IMG/VR virus record: IMGVR_UViG_3300018933_000001
Span: 62,001 to 126,000 of that record
Reading direction: 5' to 3' (one strand)
From: a virus
DNA: 64,000 nt
Part shown: one piece after another, positions 31,377-39,430 of the stretch
Position numbering within the stretch: position 1 is the stretch's first letter
Layout: the number at the start of each line of letters is the position of its first letter
Program-made: the position numbers and the translations under genes
Notes under the pieces: model-generated
What the model was told of the DNA's origin: nothing
What the model saw: the letters and a program-made list of their open reading frames with translations, nothing else
Database searches by the model: none

Positions 31377-31784
31377 ATGCACAAAGGTAAACATAGATTT
31401 TCTTACCGAAATTCAGCTATCCAAATAGTAGAGTTTATCGATTTTGATAGTGAAGAGATTAGATATGTTACAGATGTCCTTCCTCATAGCTACGATAGTT
31501 TAGACTCTTTAATTTCTGATTACAAGAGGTTGATAGATAAGAGATTAGAACCTAAAAGAAGAAAGGAAGAAGATGATTTTGATGAAAGGTCAATCTACTA
31601 TAAAGACCAAGAATTAGAACTAGAAAGAGATATTGTTACAGGAAAGGTAGTAGGAGGTAAAACTTATGATTTGTATTCTGAGAGAATGTTTAGACCTTTA
31701 GTTAGATTTAAAGGTAAATTAAAAGATTTACGCAGACAGTTTGAGAAATACGTAGATGATTATGAGAAGTATTTAATCAAGTAG
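31377..31784 (+). CDS. two-unit HicB-like protein, 135 aa
   Basis: Two HicB-like units in tandem: residues 6-55 (FSYRNSAIQIVEF...LISDYKRLIDKRL) and about 72-134 (IYYKDQELELERDIVTGKVV ... LRRQFEKYVDDYEKYL). The second is among the clearest matches to the HicB pattern in the window. RBS AGAGGAAAAG precedes the ATG. Confidence 0.7.
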   Translation: MHKGKHRFSYRNSAIQIVEFIDFDSEEIRYVTDVLPHSYDSLDSLISDYKRLIDKRLEPKRRKEEDDFDERSIYYKDQELELERDIVTGKVVGGKTYDLYSERMFRPLVRFKGKLKDLRRQFEKYVDDYEKYLIK

Positions 31785-31823
31785 AGACAAACAAAAAAGT
31801 CACATCTATTGAGGGAGAGATAA

Positions 31824-32207
31824 ATGATTACAGAAACTTTAGTTATCTTACACGAAAGTAAAGAATGTCCTTGGTCAGATGCTAGAGAATATAGTTGGTA
31901 CACTAAACATCCAGTAATTAAACGAGTAGGATTTACTTATAAATCAGATTCTATATTTGGAGGTTCTTATGTTAGAAGTTACTCAAAAACTCATGGAAAA
32001 GAAAGTGGTTATATCCCTACTCCAGTATTAGAGAAACTTAATTGTGTTTATGAGGAAGAAAAAGAAAAATCTGTTGAAGAACAAGTTAGATACGGACAAA
32101 AAATATTAGCTCAAGATTTATTTAACGCTATGCTTCGTTATTATCCAGAAGCTTTACCAGAAGTAATTAAGTTGTTAGCAAATTTGAAAGCCCGGCTTGA
32201 AAAATAG
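31824..32207 (+). CDS. hypothetical protein, 127 aa
   Basis: Beta-like N-terminal half containing a cluster of W, Y and S residues; helical C-terminal half (QDLFNAMLRYYPEALPEVIKLL) resembling the end of the 62-aa product at 63413. Function unknown. Confidence 0.65.
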   Translation: MITETLVILHESKECPWSDAREYSWYTKHPVIKRVGFTYKSDSIFGGSYVRSYSKTHGKESGYIPTPVLEKLNCVYEEEKEKSVEEQVRYGQKILAQDLFNAMLRYYPEALPEVIKLLANLKARLEK

Positions 32208-32237
32208 ATTACACAATCAATACCGAGGAAGAATAAG

Positions 32238-32555
32238 ATGACTAACTTAGATATAACTTTACCACAGTTCCATTTACTACTAGATCATTACTTAATATCT
32301 AAAGACTTAAAGAATAGATTTACTGTTGAAGGGAAAAATGTAATATTCAAAGCATTAGTAGAAAAACATTCACACATGATTTGGACAATAGAAGAGATAT
32401 GTAATGAATATACTGAATTATCTTTAGTTGATTTTTCTAATAAGTATGCTATAGAAGCAGATGAAGAAGTTATTGACAATTATTTATGTCAAGAAAGTAG
32501 TTATGCTTTAGGTTTTACTAAAGATACAGTAGTATTTCAAGATGTTATTGAGTAA
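32238..32555 (+). CDS. hypothetical protein, 105 aa
   Basis: Helical acidic protein with strands near the end (SSYALGFTKDTVVFQDVIE). A pattern DFSNKYAIEADEEVIDNYL is notable but not recognised. AGGAAG precedes the start. Confidence 0.65.
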   Translation: MTNLDITLPQFHLLLDHYLISKDLKNRFTVEGKNVIFKALVEKHSHMIWTIEEICNEYTELSLVDFSNKYAIEADEEVIDNYLCQESSYALGFTKDTVVFQDVIE

Positions 32556-32610
32556 AATAAATGATTGTCCGGGATTTTTAGAAGAAGTGAGTTAGGAGAG
32601 GAAAGTAGAG

Positions 32611-33237
32611 ATGCTAAAAAAATACTGTGATATTAACTATCGCGGACATTTATTAGAGATTGAAGAAAATGAGTATGTACCAGGAAAATTTAATTATAAA
32701 GGTAGTTCCAGAGATAAAATTTTATTTCTAGTTTATCCATATACATTAGAACAAGTTATCAATAGGTTTAGAAGCGCAGTAGATGATATCTTAGGAGAAA
32801 GAATTAGAGAAGGAGATAGTCAATTAGTTCTTACTCTTATCTATAAAAAGTATGAATTGGAGATTTATCAAAGTAATGCACAAAGAACTTATTCAGCTTT
32901 TTTACAAAGTTTAGATTTTGCTACTTGGAGTAATTTAGGTTATGTTTCTATAATTAAAGCTTTTATACAAAGAGTTGAGGATAGATTAAATGGTTTAGAT
33001 GATGCTCCTATTCAGACTATTTATAATTATAAACAGCATCAATTAGTAATTAGAAAACAAGGACTACTATATACTGGTATCTCTTGTGTTCATGGAGAAT
33101 CTTGGAGACATCAAAGTCATGATTGGGATTTTTTAATCAGATGGTTTAAGTCAGATATTGGTGAATTCTCAGATGAGGAGGAAGAGCCACAATTAGTTGA
33201 AATGGCTGAGAATTTAGGACTTTACGAATATTTTTAG
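32611..33237 (+). CDS. three-unit HicB-like protein, 208 aa
   Basis: Three repeats of the HicB-like unit: residues 5-70 (INYRGHLLEIEENEY ... VINRFRSAVDDILGERI), 75-130 (LIYKKYELEIYQSNAQR ... IKAFIQRVEDRLN) and 137-195 (YNYKQHQLVIRKQG ... LIRWFKSDIGEF). Each has the Y-K-x-x-x-L-x-I strand and a terminal amphipathic helix. Function unknown. Confidence 0.72.
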   Translation: MLKKYCDINYRGHLLEIEENEYVPGKFNYKGSSRDKILFLVYPYTLEQVINRFRSAVDDILGERIREGDSQLVLTLIYKKYELEIYQSNAQRTYSAFLQSLDFATWSNLGYVSIIKAFIQRVEDRLNGLDDAPIQTIYNYKQHQLVIRKQGLLYTGISCVHGESWRHQSHDWDFLIRWFKSDIGEFSDEEEEPQLVEMAENLGLYEYF

Positions 33238-33246
33238 GAGAAGTTA

Positions 33247-33780
33247 ATGAGTAAGTATCAGCACTATAAAAAAGAATTAGAAGATGCCGTTGAATTTATA
33301 AATGATATAGGATGTTATGGCTGGTTAGGTGATGGAGCAAAAAGTTTAGAGAAAATAGCTAAAGAAATGCTATCTACTATTCGAGAGCTAGAACCAGTAG
33401 AGATTGACCCAGAGTTCTTTGATTGGCAAAGTAGAAAGTTTACTCTATATCCTTTAAGCACTAGCATTAGAGAAGTGTATAAAGAGAAATCTGACGGTAC
33501 AAGAGTTCAAGTAGGGTTATTTTATAATAATGAAAATTTAGCTCTTTACAAACCTAGTAAGTTAAGAAGTCCTACAGGTAATCCTAGTTACATTGAAGGA
33601 TTAAATTGGTCTACTTATTGGTTTTATTTAGATGAGACTAATAAGAAAGTAAAATTTACACCTTCTAATAGAATCCATGAGATATTTGAAGACCCTTGGA
33701 GTACCTATGAGTTTAATGCTTTAGGTTATAAGACTCCTAACGGTACTATTGTTCACTATGATTCTTATATTGAGGAATGA
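33247..33780 (+). CDS. modular accessory protein, C-terminal Y-D motif family, 177 aa
   Basis: Helical N-terminal module (SKYQHYKKELEDAVEF ... LSTIRELEP) joined to the module starting VQVGLFYNNENLALYKP and ending LGYKTPNGTIVHYDSYIEE. Closest in layout to 22775 and 24709. GGAG precedes the ATG. Confidence 0.72.
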   Translation: MSKYQHYKKELEDAVEFINDIGCYGWLGDGAKSLEKIAKEMLSTIRELEPVEIDPEFFDWQSRKFTLYPLSTSIREVYKEKSDGTRVQVGLFYNNENLALYKPSKLRSPTGNPSYIEGLNWSTYWFYLDETNKKVKFTPSNRIHEIFEDPWSTYEFNALGYKTPNGTIVHYDSYIEE

Positions 33781-33783
33781 GAA

Positions 33784-34116
33784 ATGAAAATAAGTGCTGA
33801 GTATGAAGGCTTCACTCTAAATATCGAGGAATATTCTGATAAAGAAGGTGGAATTTACTGGAAAGCTACTTGTAACGAATTAAATAGTTATACCTTTTGT
33901 TTTTATCCTAGGCTTTATAGGAGTTTAGATGGTGGCATTTCTACATTCAAACGAGAAGTAGTTTTAGCTAAGAAACAGTTAGAGGAACAACACCAAATAT
34001 TAGATGAGAGATTTGCTCTCGATGCTGCTGCGTTTTTTAGTAATGATGAAGATAGTGAGATGAAGGAAGAAGATATTCTCCAATTTCCCATTAAAGGTAC
34101 TAATCCTAGATTTTAA
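33784..34116 (+). CDS. HicB-like domain protein, 110 aa
   Basis: Unit at residues 3-75 (AEYEGFTLNIEEYSDKEGG ... YWKATCNEL ... ISTFKREVVLAKKQL). After the TAA the same frame stays open for 73 more codons (see next entry), so the gene might once have been longer. Confidence 0.68.
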   Translation: MKISAEYEGFTLNIEEYSDKEGGIYWKATCNELNSYTFCFYPRLYRSLDGGISTFKREVVLAKKQLEEQHQILDERFALDAAAFFSNDEDSEMKEEDILQFPIKGTNPRF

Positions 34117-34338
34117 GGTAAGATTGTACATTATCTCATTTGGTGGGAAAAAGGTGAAGATAGAGACTTTGTAGGTGAAAAGAAATTAGTTAACACATCA
34201 ATTCCTAACAAAGAAATAGAAATTGAAACTTTTGAATTTATTAAAGGTTGGAGTTTTAAAGAGGGGACAGATTACTATAAAATAATTATCAATAATAAAG
34301 AAGTTAAGTTTAGTCCAAAAGAAGTATTTTTCTCTTGA
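34117..34338 (+). pseudogene. open in-frame extension without standard start, about 73 codons
   Basis: Directly after the TAA at 34114-34116 the same frame reads on to TGA at 34336-34338. It looks coding (HYLIWWEKGEDRDFVGEKK, then KGWSFKEGTDYYKIIIN) and ends 2 bp before the next ATG. There is no ATG, GTG or TTG near its beginning; ATT 34123 after AAGGT is the only candidate. So it is a rare ATT-start gene, a readthrough extension, or a gene broken by a stop. Confidence 0.45.
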
Positions 34339-34340
34339 TT

Positions 34341-34664
34341 ATGGGATATTGGATAGATAGAAGAAAAGAAGAAGACGCAGAAATTGCGGGAGTATTGGTG
34401 AGTATATTTCCTAGAGGAGGAGAGTGTATGGGAAAAGTAGTACCAAAATCAGCTAACCCAAGTTCTGATGAAAATATTATACCTAACTCTTTCCCAACTC
34501 AAGGGAAAGAAGAACCTCCAGATGATGTTAAATACAATGAAGAATGGTGGAAATGGTATTGTAAAGAAAATAACTTAGATGTGAGTTCAGGTAAAAGTTT
34601 AAGAGGTGGTAGTTCTAGAGATATTATTAGTTACGAAGATGTTCAAGATTATTTATCTTTCTAA
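34341..34664 (+). CDS. hypothetical protein, 107 aa
   Basis: Basic-acidic N-terminus, then a proline-rich, polar centre and FSYEDVQDYL-like acidic end. An internal ATG at 34428 has a much better ribosome binding site (GAGGAGG), so the true product may be 78 aa. Function unknown. Confidence 0.55.
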   Translation: MGYWIDRRKEEDAEIAGVLVSIFPRGGECMGKVVPKSANPSSDENIIPNSFPTQGKEEPPDDVKYNEEWWKWYCKENNLDVSSGKSLRGGSSRDIISYEDVQDYLSF

Positions 34665-34667
34665 GTC

Positions 34668-34826
34668 ATGAATAGTAGTTTCTTCCATCAGGGTTATGAG
34701 TTACTAATAGTCAAAGATAATTGTATTTATTACGGTCTTTGCAGAGGGTTAGGTTATTCTAGTAACTCAGATAATGAGCAAGAGTTGAAGAATGATTTTG
34801 TTAAATATGTTGGTGGAGTAGTTTAA
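34668..34826 (+). CDS. single HicB-like unit protein, 52 aa
   Basis: Nearly the whole peptide is one unit: FHQGYELLIVKDNCIYYGL, CRGLGY, then EQELKNDFVKYVGG. It starts 3 bp after the previous gene, and its stop overlaps the next ATG (TAATG). Confidence 0.6.
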   Translation: MNSSFFHQGYELLIVKDNCIYYGLCRGLGYSSNSDNEQELKNDFVKYVGGVV

Positions 34827-35021
34827 TGAAAAATAGTATGTATTGATAATTACAATCGAGAGTCTAGAGCAGATGTTCTAATTGCAGAAAATGTTCACAA
34901 GTATTTTGGTGAAATAATAGTTGAGTTACTGAATAAAAGAGAAGGAGATAGCACTGATGACTTCTTTGTTCTTAAAGAAGATGATTATAAGTTGTGGAAA
35001 GGAATGGAAGAGTTGATTTAG
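34826..35021 (+). pseudogene. frameshifted conserved small phage protein
   Basis: ATG 34826 is followed by five A residues and stops after six codons. If one A is skipped the frame reads M-K-I-V-C-I-D-N-Y-N-R-E-S-R-A-D-V-L-I-A and continues for 64 codons to TAG at 35019-35021, with FFVLKEDDYKLWKGMEEL near the end. I recognise this pattern as an intact family in other phages. So one extra base in the A run breaks or recodes the gene. Confidence 0.6.
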
Positions 35022-35045
35022 TTATTATTTAGTGGTAGAAAAACT

Positions 35046-35207
35046 ATGATATATAATCACAAAGGTTACGAATTAGTTATTACTTATAACTCAGAATCCG
35101 GATTGTGGGAAGGTAATTGTAAGTCTTTAGGTATTTATGTAATAGCTAGAACTCAAGGATTGTTAGAAAGTAGTTTTCGTGAAAGAGTTGATGATATGGG
35201 AAAGTGA
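35046..35207 (+). CDS. single HicB-like unit protein, 53 aa
   Basis: One unit only: MIYNHKGYELVITYNSESG, LWEGNCKSLGIYV, then LLESSFRERVDDMGK. The stop overlaps a GTG of the following frame (GTGA). It is the shortest clear form of the repeated unit. Confidence 0.62.
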   Translation: MIYNHKGYELVITYNSESGLWEGNCKSLGIYVIARTQGLLESSFRERVDDMGK

Positions 35208-35212
35208 ATAAA

Positions 35213-36145
35213 ATGATATATAGATTTAGAACTAATTACAAAGGACACGATTTAGATATCCAAAAGAAAAAAGATAGTGATAAATATATAGGAACCTCTA
35301 CTTTCTTAAATAACAGATGGAACCATGAAGATTATAGTGTAGATTTCATTATAAAAAGACATCAGATTGAGATAGATAGAATAGTGGAGCAGCAGAAGAA
35401 AATGATAGGAAAGACTTATGAGGAAGTTTATCGTGAGTGGAGAGGTAATACAAAGGTAATTACTTATAAAAATTGTAAGATGCTTATTACTGCCAGAAAA
35501 AGAGCTAAGGATAATCGAATAGTGTATTTAGGAGAGTTTAGTAAGGACAGATATAAAACTTGGATTAGAACTAGCATTGAAAGCATTCATTACGATAAAG
35601 TAATTGCTAAGTTTGAGAGATTTGTGGATGAGTATTGTACTGATTGGGGAGTTAAGGCTGTATTACAGTATAAAGGTTATGAGATAAAGATTTGCAGAGA
35701 AGTGGGTTGTAAGGAGTTCTATTTTGGAAGTGTTCAGTTTCATAAGAATTCTACTTTTAAACATATTGCAGATACTAGAGAAGAAGTAGAAAGATGTTGT
35801 AAAAATAGAATAGATAAAGTGATTTATGAGAAGGAAAAAGTAAAAATAATTAGTCCTAGGAACGAAAAGATTAAAGAATTAGAAGAGTTGCTAACTAGAA
35901 TATCTACTCAACTAGAAGAACTGAAAAAAGAGAAAGATACTTTAACTTATAAGGGAGTAGTTTTAGAGATAGATACTATACCTGATAGATACGGAAGGGT
36001 TAAAGGTCTTCTTAGAAATATTTCTAATCCCGCACCTTTTGTAGAAGATAATTTAGAGAACTTAAAGAAGTCATTCGAGAGTTATGTAGATAAGCTAGAG
36101 AACCAGTACCTTTTATTTTGTAAGTTAACTGGTAGAGACTCTTAA
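35213..36145 (+). CDS. four-unit HicB-like repeat protein, 310 aa
   Basis: Four repeats of the unit at about residues 6-65, 85-145, 149-205 and 242-300. Each begins with Y-K-G/N-x-x-L/M-x-I (NYKGHDLDI, TYKNCKMLI, QYKGYEIKI, TYKGVVLEI) and ends with a helix containing V-D-x-Y/L or R-I-D. A coiled coil separates units three and four. ATG 35213 is chosen; GTG 35204 overlaps the previous stop and is possible. A strong terminator follows. Confidence 0.72.
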   Translation: MIYRFRTNYKGHDLDIQKKKDSDKYIGTSTFLNNRWNHEDYSVDFIIKRHQIEIDRIVEQQKKMIGKTYEEVYREWRGNTKVITYKNCKMLITARKRAKDNRIVYLGEFSKDRYKTWIRTSIESIHYDKVIAKFERFVDEYCTDWGVKAVLQYKGYEIKICREVGCKEFYFGSVQFHKNSTFKHIADTREEVERCCKNRIDKVIYEKEKVKIISPRNEKIKELEELLTRISTQLEELKKEKDTLTYKGVVLEIDTIPDRYGRVKGLLRNISNPAPFVEDNLENLKKSFESYVDKLENQYLLFCKLTGRDS

Positions 36146-36166
36146 AATCTAGTTAAATAGTTAAGT

Positions 36167-36200
36167 AAGAGAGTTAGGAAGTCTTAGCTCTCTTTTATTT
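36167..36200 (+). terminator. rho-independent terminator
   Basis: Positions 36167-36176 pair with 36185-36194 (10 bp, one T-G pair) with an eight-base loop, then TTATTTT. It ends the transcript of the four-unit repeat gene. Confidence 0.7.
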
Positions 36201-36212
36201 TGAGGAGTAGAA

Positions 36213-36543
36213 ATGGGCAATATTATTTATTACTTTCAGAGGTTATAACTTAGAGTATTATCCTCAACCTAACAATACTTATTGGGGTATTTGCAGAAAG
36301 TTAGGTACTAGAGTAAGAGAAGATACTTTAAAGTTACTAGAATGGAAATTTCATCAGAGAGTAGATTCTATTAACTATCTTGTTTACTTATTGTGGAGTT
36401 GTGACCAAGAAGAATATTACTGTACTAATAGTGACCAATACGGAATTGAAGATTTAGTAGAACATTTACCGAAATTAGAAGAAAGGATAAAAGAAATTGA
36501 GCGTAGAAATACTATTTTAAATATTGAAATTAAGAAGCTATGA
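36213..36543 (+). pseudogene. frameshifted HicB-like domain gene
   Basis: ATG 36213 has a good GAGG site but stops after 11 codons. Skipping one T in ATTATTTATT (36222-36231) gives M-G-N-I-I-I-T-F-R-G-Y-N-L-E-Y-Y, an obvious HicB-like unit (YWGICRKLG, then LEWKFHQRVD). The frame then runs to TGA at 36541-36543, which forms an ATGA junction with the next gene. So a complete gene of about 109 codons is broken or recoded by one base. Confidence 0.6.
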
Positions 36544-36842
36544 CTATTAATACAAGTGCAACATTAATTATTGAGATAAAAGAAGATAGATTTTCTATTC
36601 CCTTAACTAATGTAGGTGGCTTTGGGCCGAATAATAACTACTACTTAGTTAGAAATAGTGATGAAGTAAAGAGGTTTACTAAGTTTCTAGGATATCTAGA
36701 TTCAGAAGAGAATGATTGTCCAAAAGTAATGGAAGTTTATGATGAATCTACTAGAGAGTATAAACATAAATTTAATATATCCAACAAGCTACATAAATTA
36801 GAAATTGAGTTTAGATTTAATGAACTTTATGTGGATTGGTAG
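36540..36842 (+). CDS. hypothetical protein, 100 aa
   Basis: Beta-rich protein (TLIIEIKEDRFSIPL, NNYYLVRN, ending ELYVDW). Coupled by ATGA to the frameshifted gene upstream. No family recognised. Confidence 0.68.
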   Translation: MTINTSATLIIEIKEDRFSIPLTNVGGFGPNNNYYLVRNSDEVKRFTKFLGYLDSEENDCPKVMEVYDESTREYKHKFNISNKLHKLEIEFRFNELYVDW

Positions 36843-36844
36843 AA

Positions 36845-37237
36845 ATGAAAATAACTATTTGGGGCAATCAATATCCATTACGTCTAGATACTAGAAATTT
36901 ATATTTAAGTTTTCCTGGTATTGAGACAATGGAAAGAAATAAAGAAAAAGAAACAGATTTAGATTACATAACTTTTTATGTTGAGGGACGTTTCTTCAGT
37001 ATTAGGTTTGATTATACTGAGTTTGGTCTTAAGATATTTCCTGAAGTTTATGATTCAGAGCTACAGTTTCTATTTGATAATTTTGATAAAGCTGAGAAGT
37101 TTGGTTTGTTTTTTAGAAATGGAGAAATAGTAGAAGCTGATTCTTACTGGAAAGATGGAGAAATGGTGATTTATAAAAGTAAGTTAGATAAATTGATTGA
37201 ACTAACAGAAGAAGCTGGTCTTTACGATTATTACTAG
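36845..37237 (+). CDS. hypothetical beta-rich protein, 130 aa
   Basis: Alternating strands (MKITIWGNQYPLRL, LDYITFYVEGRFFSIRFDY) and a helical acidic end LIELTEEAGLYDYY, similar to the EMAENLGLYEYF end of the three-unit protein at 32611. ATG 36845 lies 2 bp after the previous stop; a TTG at 36836 is less likely. Confidence 0.68.
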   Translation: MKITIWGNQYPLRLDTRNLYLSFPGIETMERNKEKETDLDYITFYVEGRFFSIRFDYTEFGLKIFPEVYDSELQFLFDNFDKAEKFGLFFRNGEIVEADSYWKDGEMVIYKSKLDKLIELTEEAGLYDYY

Positions 37238-37245
37238 GAAGATTT

Positions 37246-37662
37246 ATGGAAGTTAGACTTATAATTGCTGGTTCTAGAGATTTTAATAATTACGAACTTC
37301 TAAAGAAAGAAGTGGATGAGTATTTCTTAAGTATTGTTAATGACCTTTTTAGTGATTTACCCGTAGGTACTACAAAAGCTATTTATACAAAAATCGTATC
37401 TGGTGGAGCTAGAGGTGCGGATAGATTAGGTGAGAGATATGCTAGGGAAAGAAGTTTAGCAATTAAACAGTTTATTCCTAACTGGGGGAGTGAAGGTAAG
37501 AAAGCTGGTCGCTTAAGAAATGAAGAAATGGCAGAGTATTCTAACTACTGCATTTGTTTCTGGAATGGTAGCCCCGGAACTGCCAGCCTGATTAGATTAG
37601 CTAAGAAGTATAAATTAGGTTTAAAAGTAGTTAATGTAGATTCTACTAATGAAAAAGAATAA
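37246..37662 (+). CDS. SLOG-family nucleotide-binding protein (DUF2493/YspA-like)
   Basis: Rossmann-like domain related to DprA and YspA. Visible signature: LIIAGSRDFNNY (residues 5-16), VSGGARGADRLGERYA (about 52-67) and a GTASLI helix near 110. Members bind nucleotides or their derivatives; the substrate here is unknown. The gene overlaps the methyltransferase gene by 14 bp. Confidence 0.83.
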   Translation: MEVRLIIAGSRDFNNYELLKKEVDEYFLSIVNDLFSDLPVGTTKAIYTKIVSGGARGADRLGERYARERSLAIKQFIPNWGSEGKKAGRLRNEEMAEYSNYCICFWNGSPGTASLIRLAKKYKLGLKVVNVDSTNEKE

Positions 37663-38218
37663 TTCTCTCAAAACTCTAACTTCTCATAAATCAGATGAAC
37701 ACAATACTCCAAGTTACATAATAGAAGCTGCTAGAGAAGTCCTAGGTACTATTGATTTAGATTCAATGTCTAATACTTTGGCTAATGAAACAGTTAAAGC
37801 CACGACATTTTACACGAAAGAAGATAATGGGTTGGATAAAGATTGGTATGGAAGAGTCTGGTTAAATCCTCCATTCTCTTTAGCAAAGTTAGCTATTCCT
37901 AAACTAATAGAATCTTATGAGTCGGGACAAGTAGAAGAAGCTATATTACTAATCAAATCTGATGTCTCTACTCAAAAATACAAATTGCTTTATCCTTATC
38001 CATTTTGTGAATTGAATAAAAGAGTTAAGTTTGAGAATGTAGATAATAAAGATTCAGCTCCTTTCCCAGTAGTATTATTCTATTTAGGAAGAAATTATTA
38101 TAGATGGAATAAAGTAATGAGTAAGCTAGGTAATGTTCATCCAGGTAATAGATTATTTAATAAATTAGCTATGAATTGTAATATTGATGATTTACGTTAT
38201 TTAGGAGTAATAGAATGA
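37649..38218 (+). CDS. dam: phage DNA N6-adenine methyltransferase (Dam-like)
   Basis: Predicted to methylate adenine in DNA using S-adenosylmethionine. The N-terminus matches the phage DNA_N6-adenine methyltransferase pattern: HNTPSYIIEAA, then IDLDSMSNTLAN, ATTFYTKEDNGL and the catalytic VWLNPPFS (NPPF, near residue 70). No restriction enzyme gene is adjacent, so it probably protects phage DNA or alters its regulation. ATGA overlap with the next gene. Confidence 0.83.
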   Translation: MKKNNSLKTLTSHKSDEHNTPSYIIEAAREVLGTIDLDSMSNTLANETVKATTFYTKEDNGLDKDWYGRVWLNPPFSLAKLAIPKLIESYESGQVEEAILLIKSDVSTQKYKLLYPYPFCELNKRVKFENVDNKDSAPFPVVLFYLGRNYYRWNKVMSKLGNVHPGNRLFNKLAMNCNIDDLRYLGVIE

Positions 38219-38439
38219 GTCTTGATAGAGAAGAGTTAAAGAGATTAGGTATAAGGTTCCCTTTAATAAAAGAGAGGAAATTACCTAAAGACAACGGGTT
38301 TTCGAGTAGAGATTACGTGGAGGATAATCTTGGGGCTGCTGAATGGTTATTAGATAACTCAGAAATGTTATTAGAAGTGTTAATTAAATATCGTAGAATT
38401 ACTGGAATTACTTTTAAAGAAGAAAAACCAAGTGAATAG
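38215..38439 (+). CDS. hypothetical protein, 74 aa
   Basis: Small charged protein between methyltransferase and DUF4326 genes, overlapping both. Contains GAAEWLLDNSEMLLEVLI, an amphipathic helix. Function unknown. Confidence 0.65.
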   Translation: MSLDREELKRLGIRFPLIKERKLPKDNGFSSRDYVEDNLGAAEWLLDNSEMLLEVLIKYRRITGITFKEEKPSE

Positions 38440-38812
38440 TCTAAATGTAAAAAGAATATCTATTAAAGGAAGTCCTAGTCAACCAGACGCAATTTATATA
38501 GGTAGAGAGAATAGAACTTATTGTTTGAGGCAAAGTCCTTTAGCTAATCATTATAAGATAGGTAAAGACGGGACTAGAGATGAAGTAGTAAAGAAATACC
38601 GCCAATGGTTGTGGGAAGAAGTGCAGAGAGGAAGAGCGGTAGAGAATGAGGTTTGGAAAGAGCTAAAGAGTATCTTAAAGGACATTAAGCAGTTAGACTC
38701 TGAAGACGATTATATTAGACTAATGTGTTGGTGTAAAGAAGATGAGAAATGTCATGGGGATATAATTATTAACTGTCTTAATTGGATGAATAAGAGTAAC
38801 TTAGGAGATTGA
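38432..38812 (+). CDS. DUF4326 protein, 126 aa
   Basis: Matches DUF4326: YIGR (residues 22-25), SPLANHYKIGKDGTRDEVVKKYRQWL and CWCKEDEKCHGDIII with the conserved C-W-C and C-H-GD. The Cys/His set suggests metal binding. Common in phages, function unknown. The start is GTG, overlapping the preceding stop region. Confidence 0.82.
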   Translation: MNSLNVKRISIKGSPSQPDAIYIGRENRTYCLRQSPLANHYKIGKDGTRDEVVKKYRQWLWEEVQRGRAVENEVWKELKSILKDIKQLDSEDDYIRLMCWCKEDEKCHGDIIINCLNWMNKSNLGD

Positions 38813-38813
38813 T

Positions 38814-39110
38814 ATGAAAGTAGCTTTTTTAAGTCCAGATTCTACTGAGATATGTCTTACTAGATATGATTATTATGATGCAGAAGAGTATGAGCCAAAT
38901 ATAGGACTACGAGATGCTCTGCTAGATTTTTCTAAAATGCAAAAGATTAATAGATCTATTTCAGAAGTTCTTGAGAAATTTGGAAATTGGAAAGTATTAG
39001 TATCTTGCGAAGAAGTTATAGGTACTAATTGGTATTACTCTAATAAGTTTAAAGAACCTAAAACTATTAAAGAGTTGTGCTTAACTAATATCTGGATGTT
39101 AGGAGATTAA
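38814..39110 (+). CDS. hypothetical protein, 98 aa
   Basis: Opens MKVAFLSPDSTEICLTR and contains GLRDALLDF. The product at 41373 opens MKVIFINSDFFWCNR and contains GFYQALLDF, so the two are likely distant paralogues. Function unknown. Confidence 0.66.
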   Translation: MKVAFLSPDSTEICLTRYDYYDAEEYEPNIGLRDALLDFSKMQKINRSISEVLEKFGNWKVLVSCEEVIGTNWYYSNKFKEPKTIKELCLTNIWMLGD

Positions 39111-39112
39111 TC

Positions 39113-39418
39113 ATGATAAAAGAGAAGAAAGCTATTCAATATAGAGGATTTTATTTAACAGCTTGTTACACAGAAAAAGATAACCCTGGGTATATTGGTA
39201 CTATCTACTCTAAGGAATTAGACAAGTATAGATGGAAAACTAATCATTACGGCTACCCAAAAATTATCTATCAGTATCAAATAGATGAAACAATAGACAA
39301 AATGAAAGAGGAAGTTGATAAATTTTTAGAAAAATATAAAAAGTATCTTGAGTGGAGAATAGAAGAAACAAAACTAGAACTTGATAGGCTGTTATTTCAC
39401 TTAAATTTTTTATTTTAA
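39113..39418 (+). CDS. HicB-like domain protein, 101 aa
   Basis: Unit at residues 6-80 (IQYRGFYLTACYTEKDN, GYIGTIYSKEL, then IDKMKEEVDKFLEKY), followed by a short helix. Last copy of the expanded family in the plus-strand accessory block. Confidence 0.65.
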   Translation: MIKEKKAIQYRGFYLTACYTEKDNPGYIGTIYSKELDKYRWKTNHYGYPKIIYQYQIDETIDKMKEEVDKFLEKYKKYLEWRIEETKLELDRLLFHLNFLF

Positions 39419-39430
39419 AAAAAGTAAATT

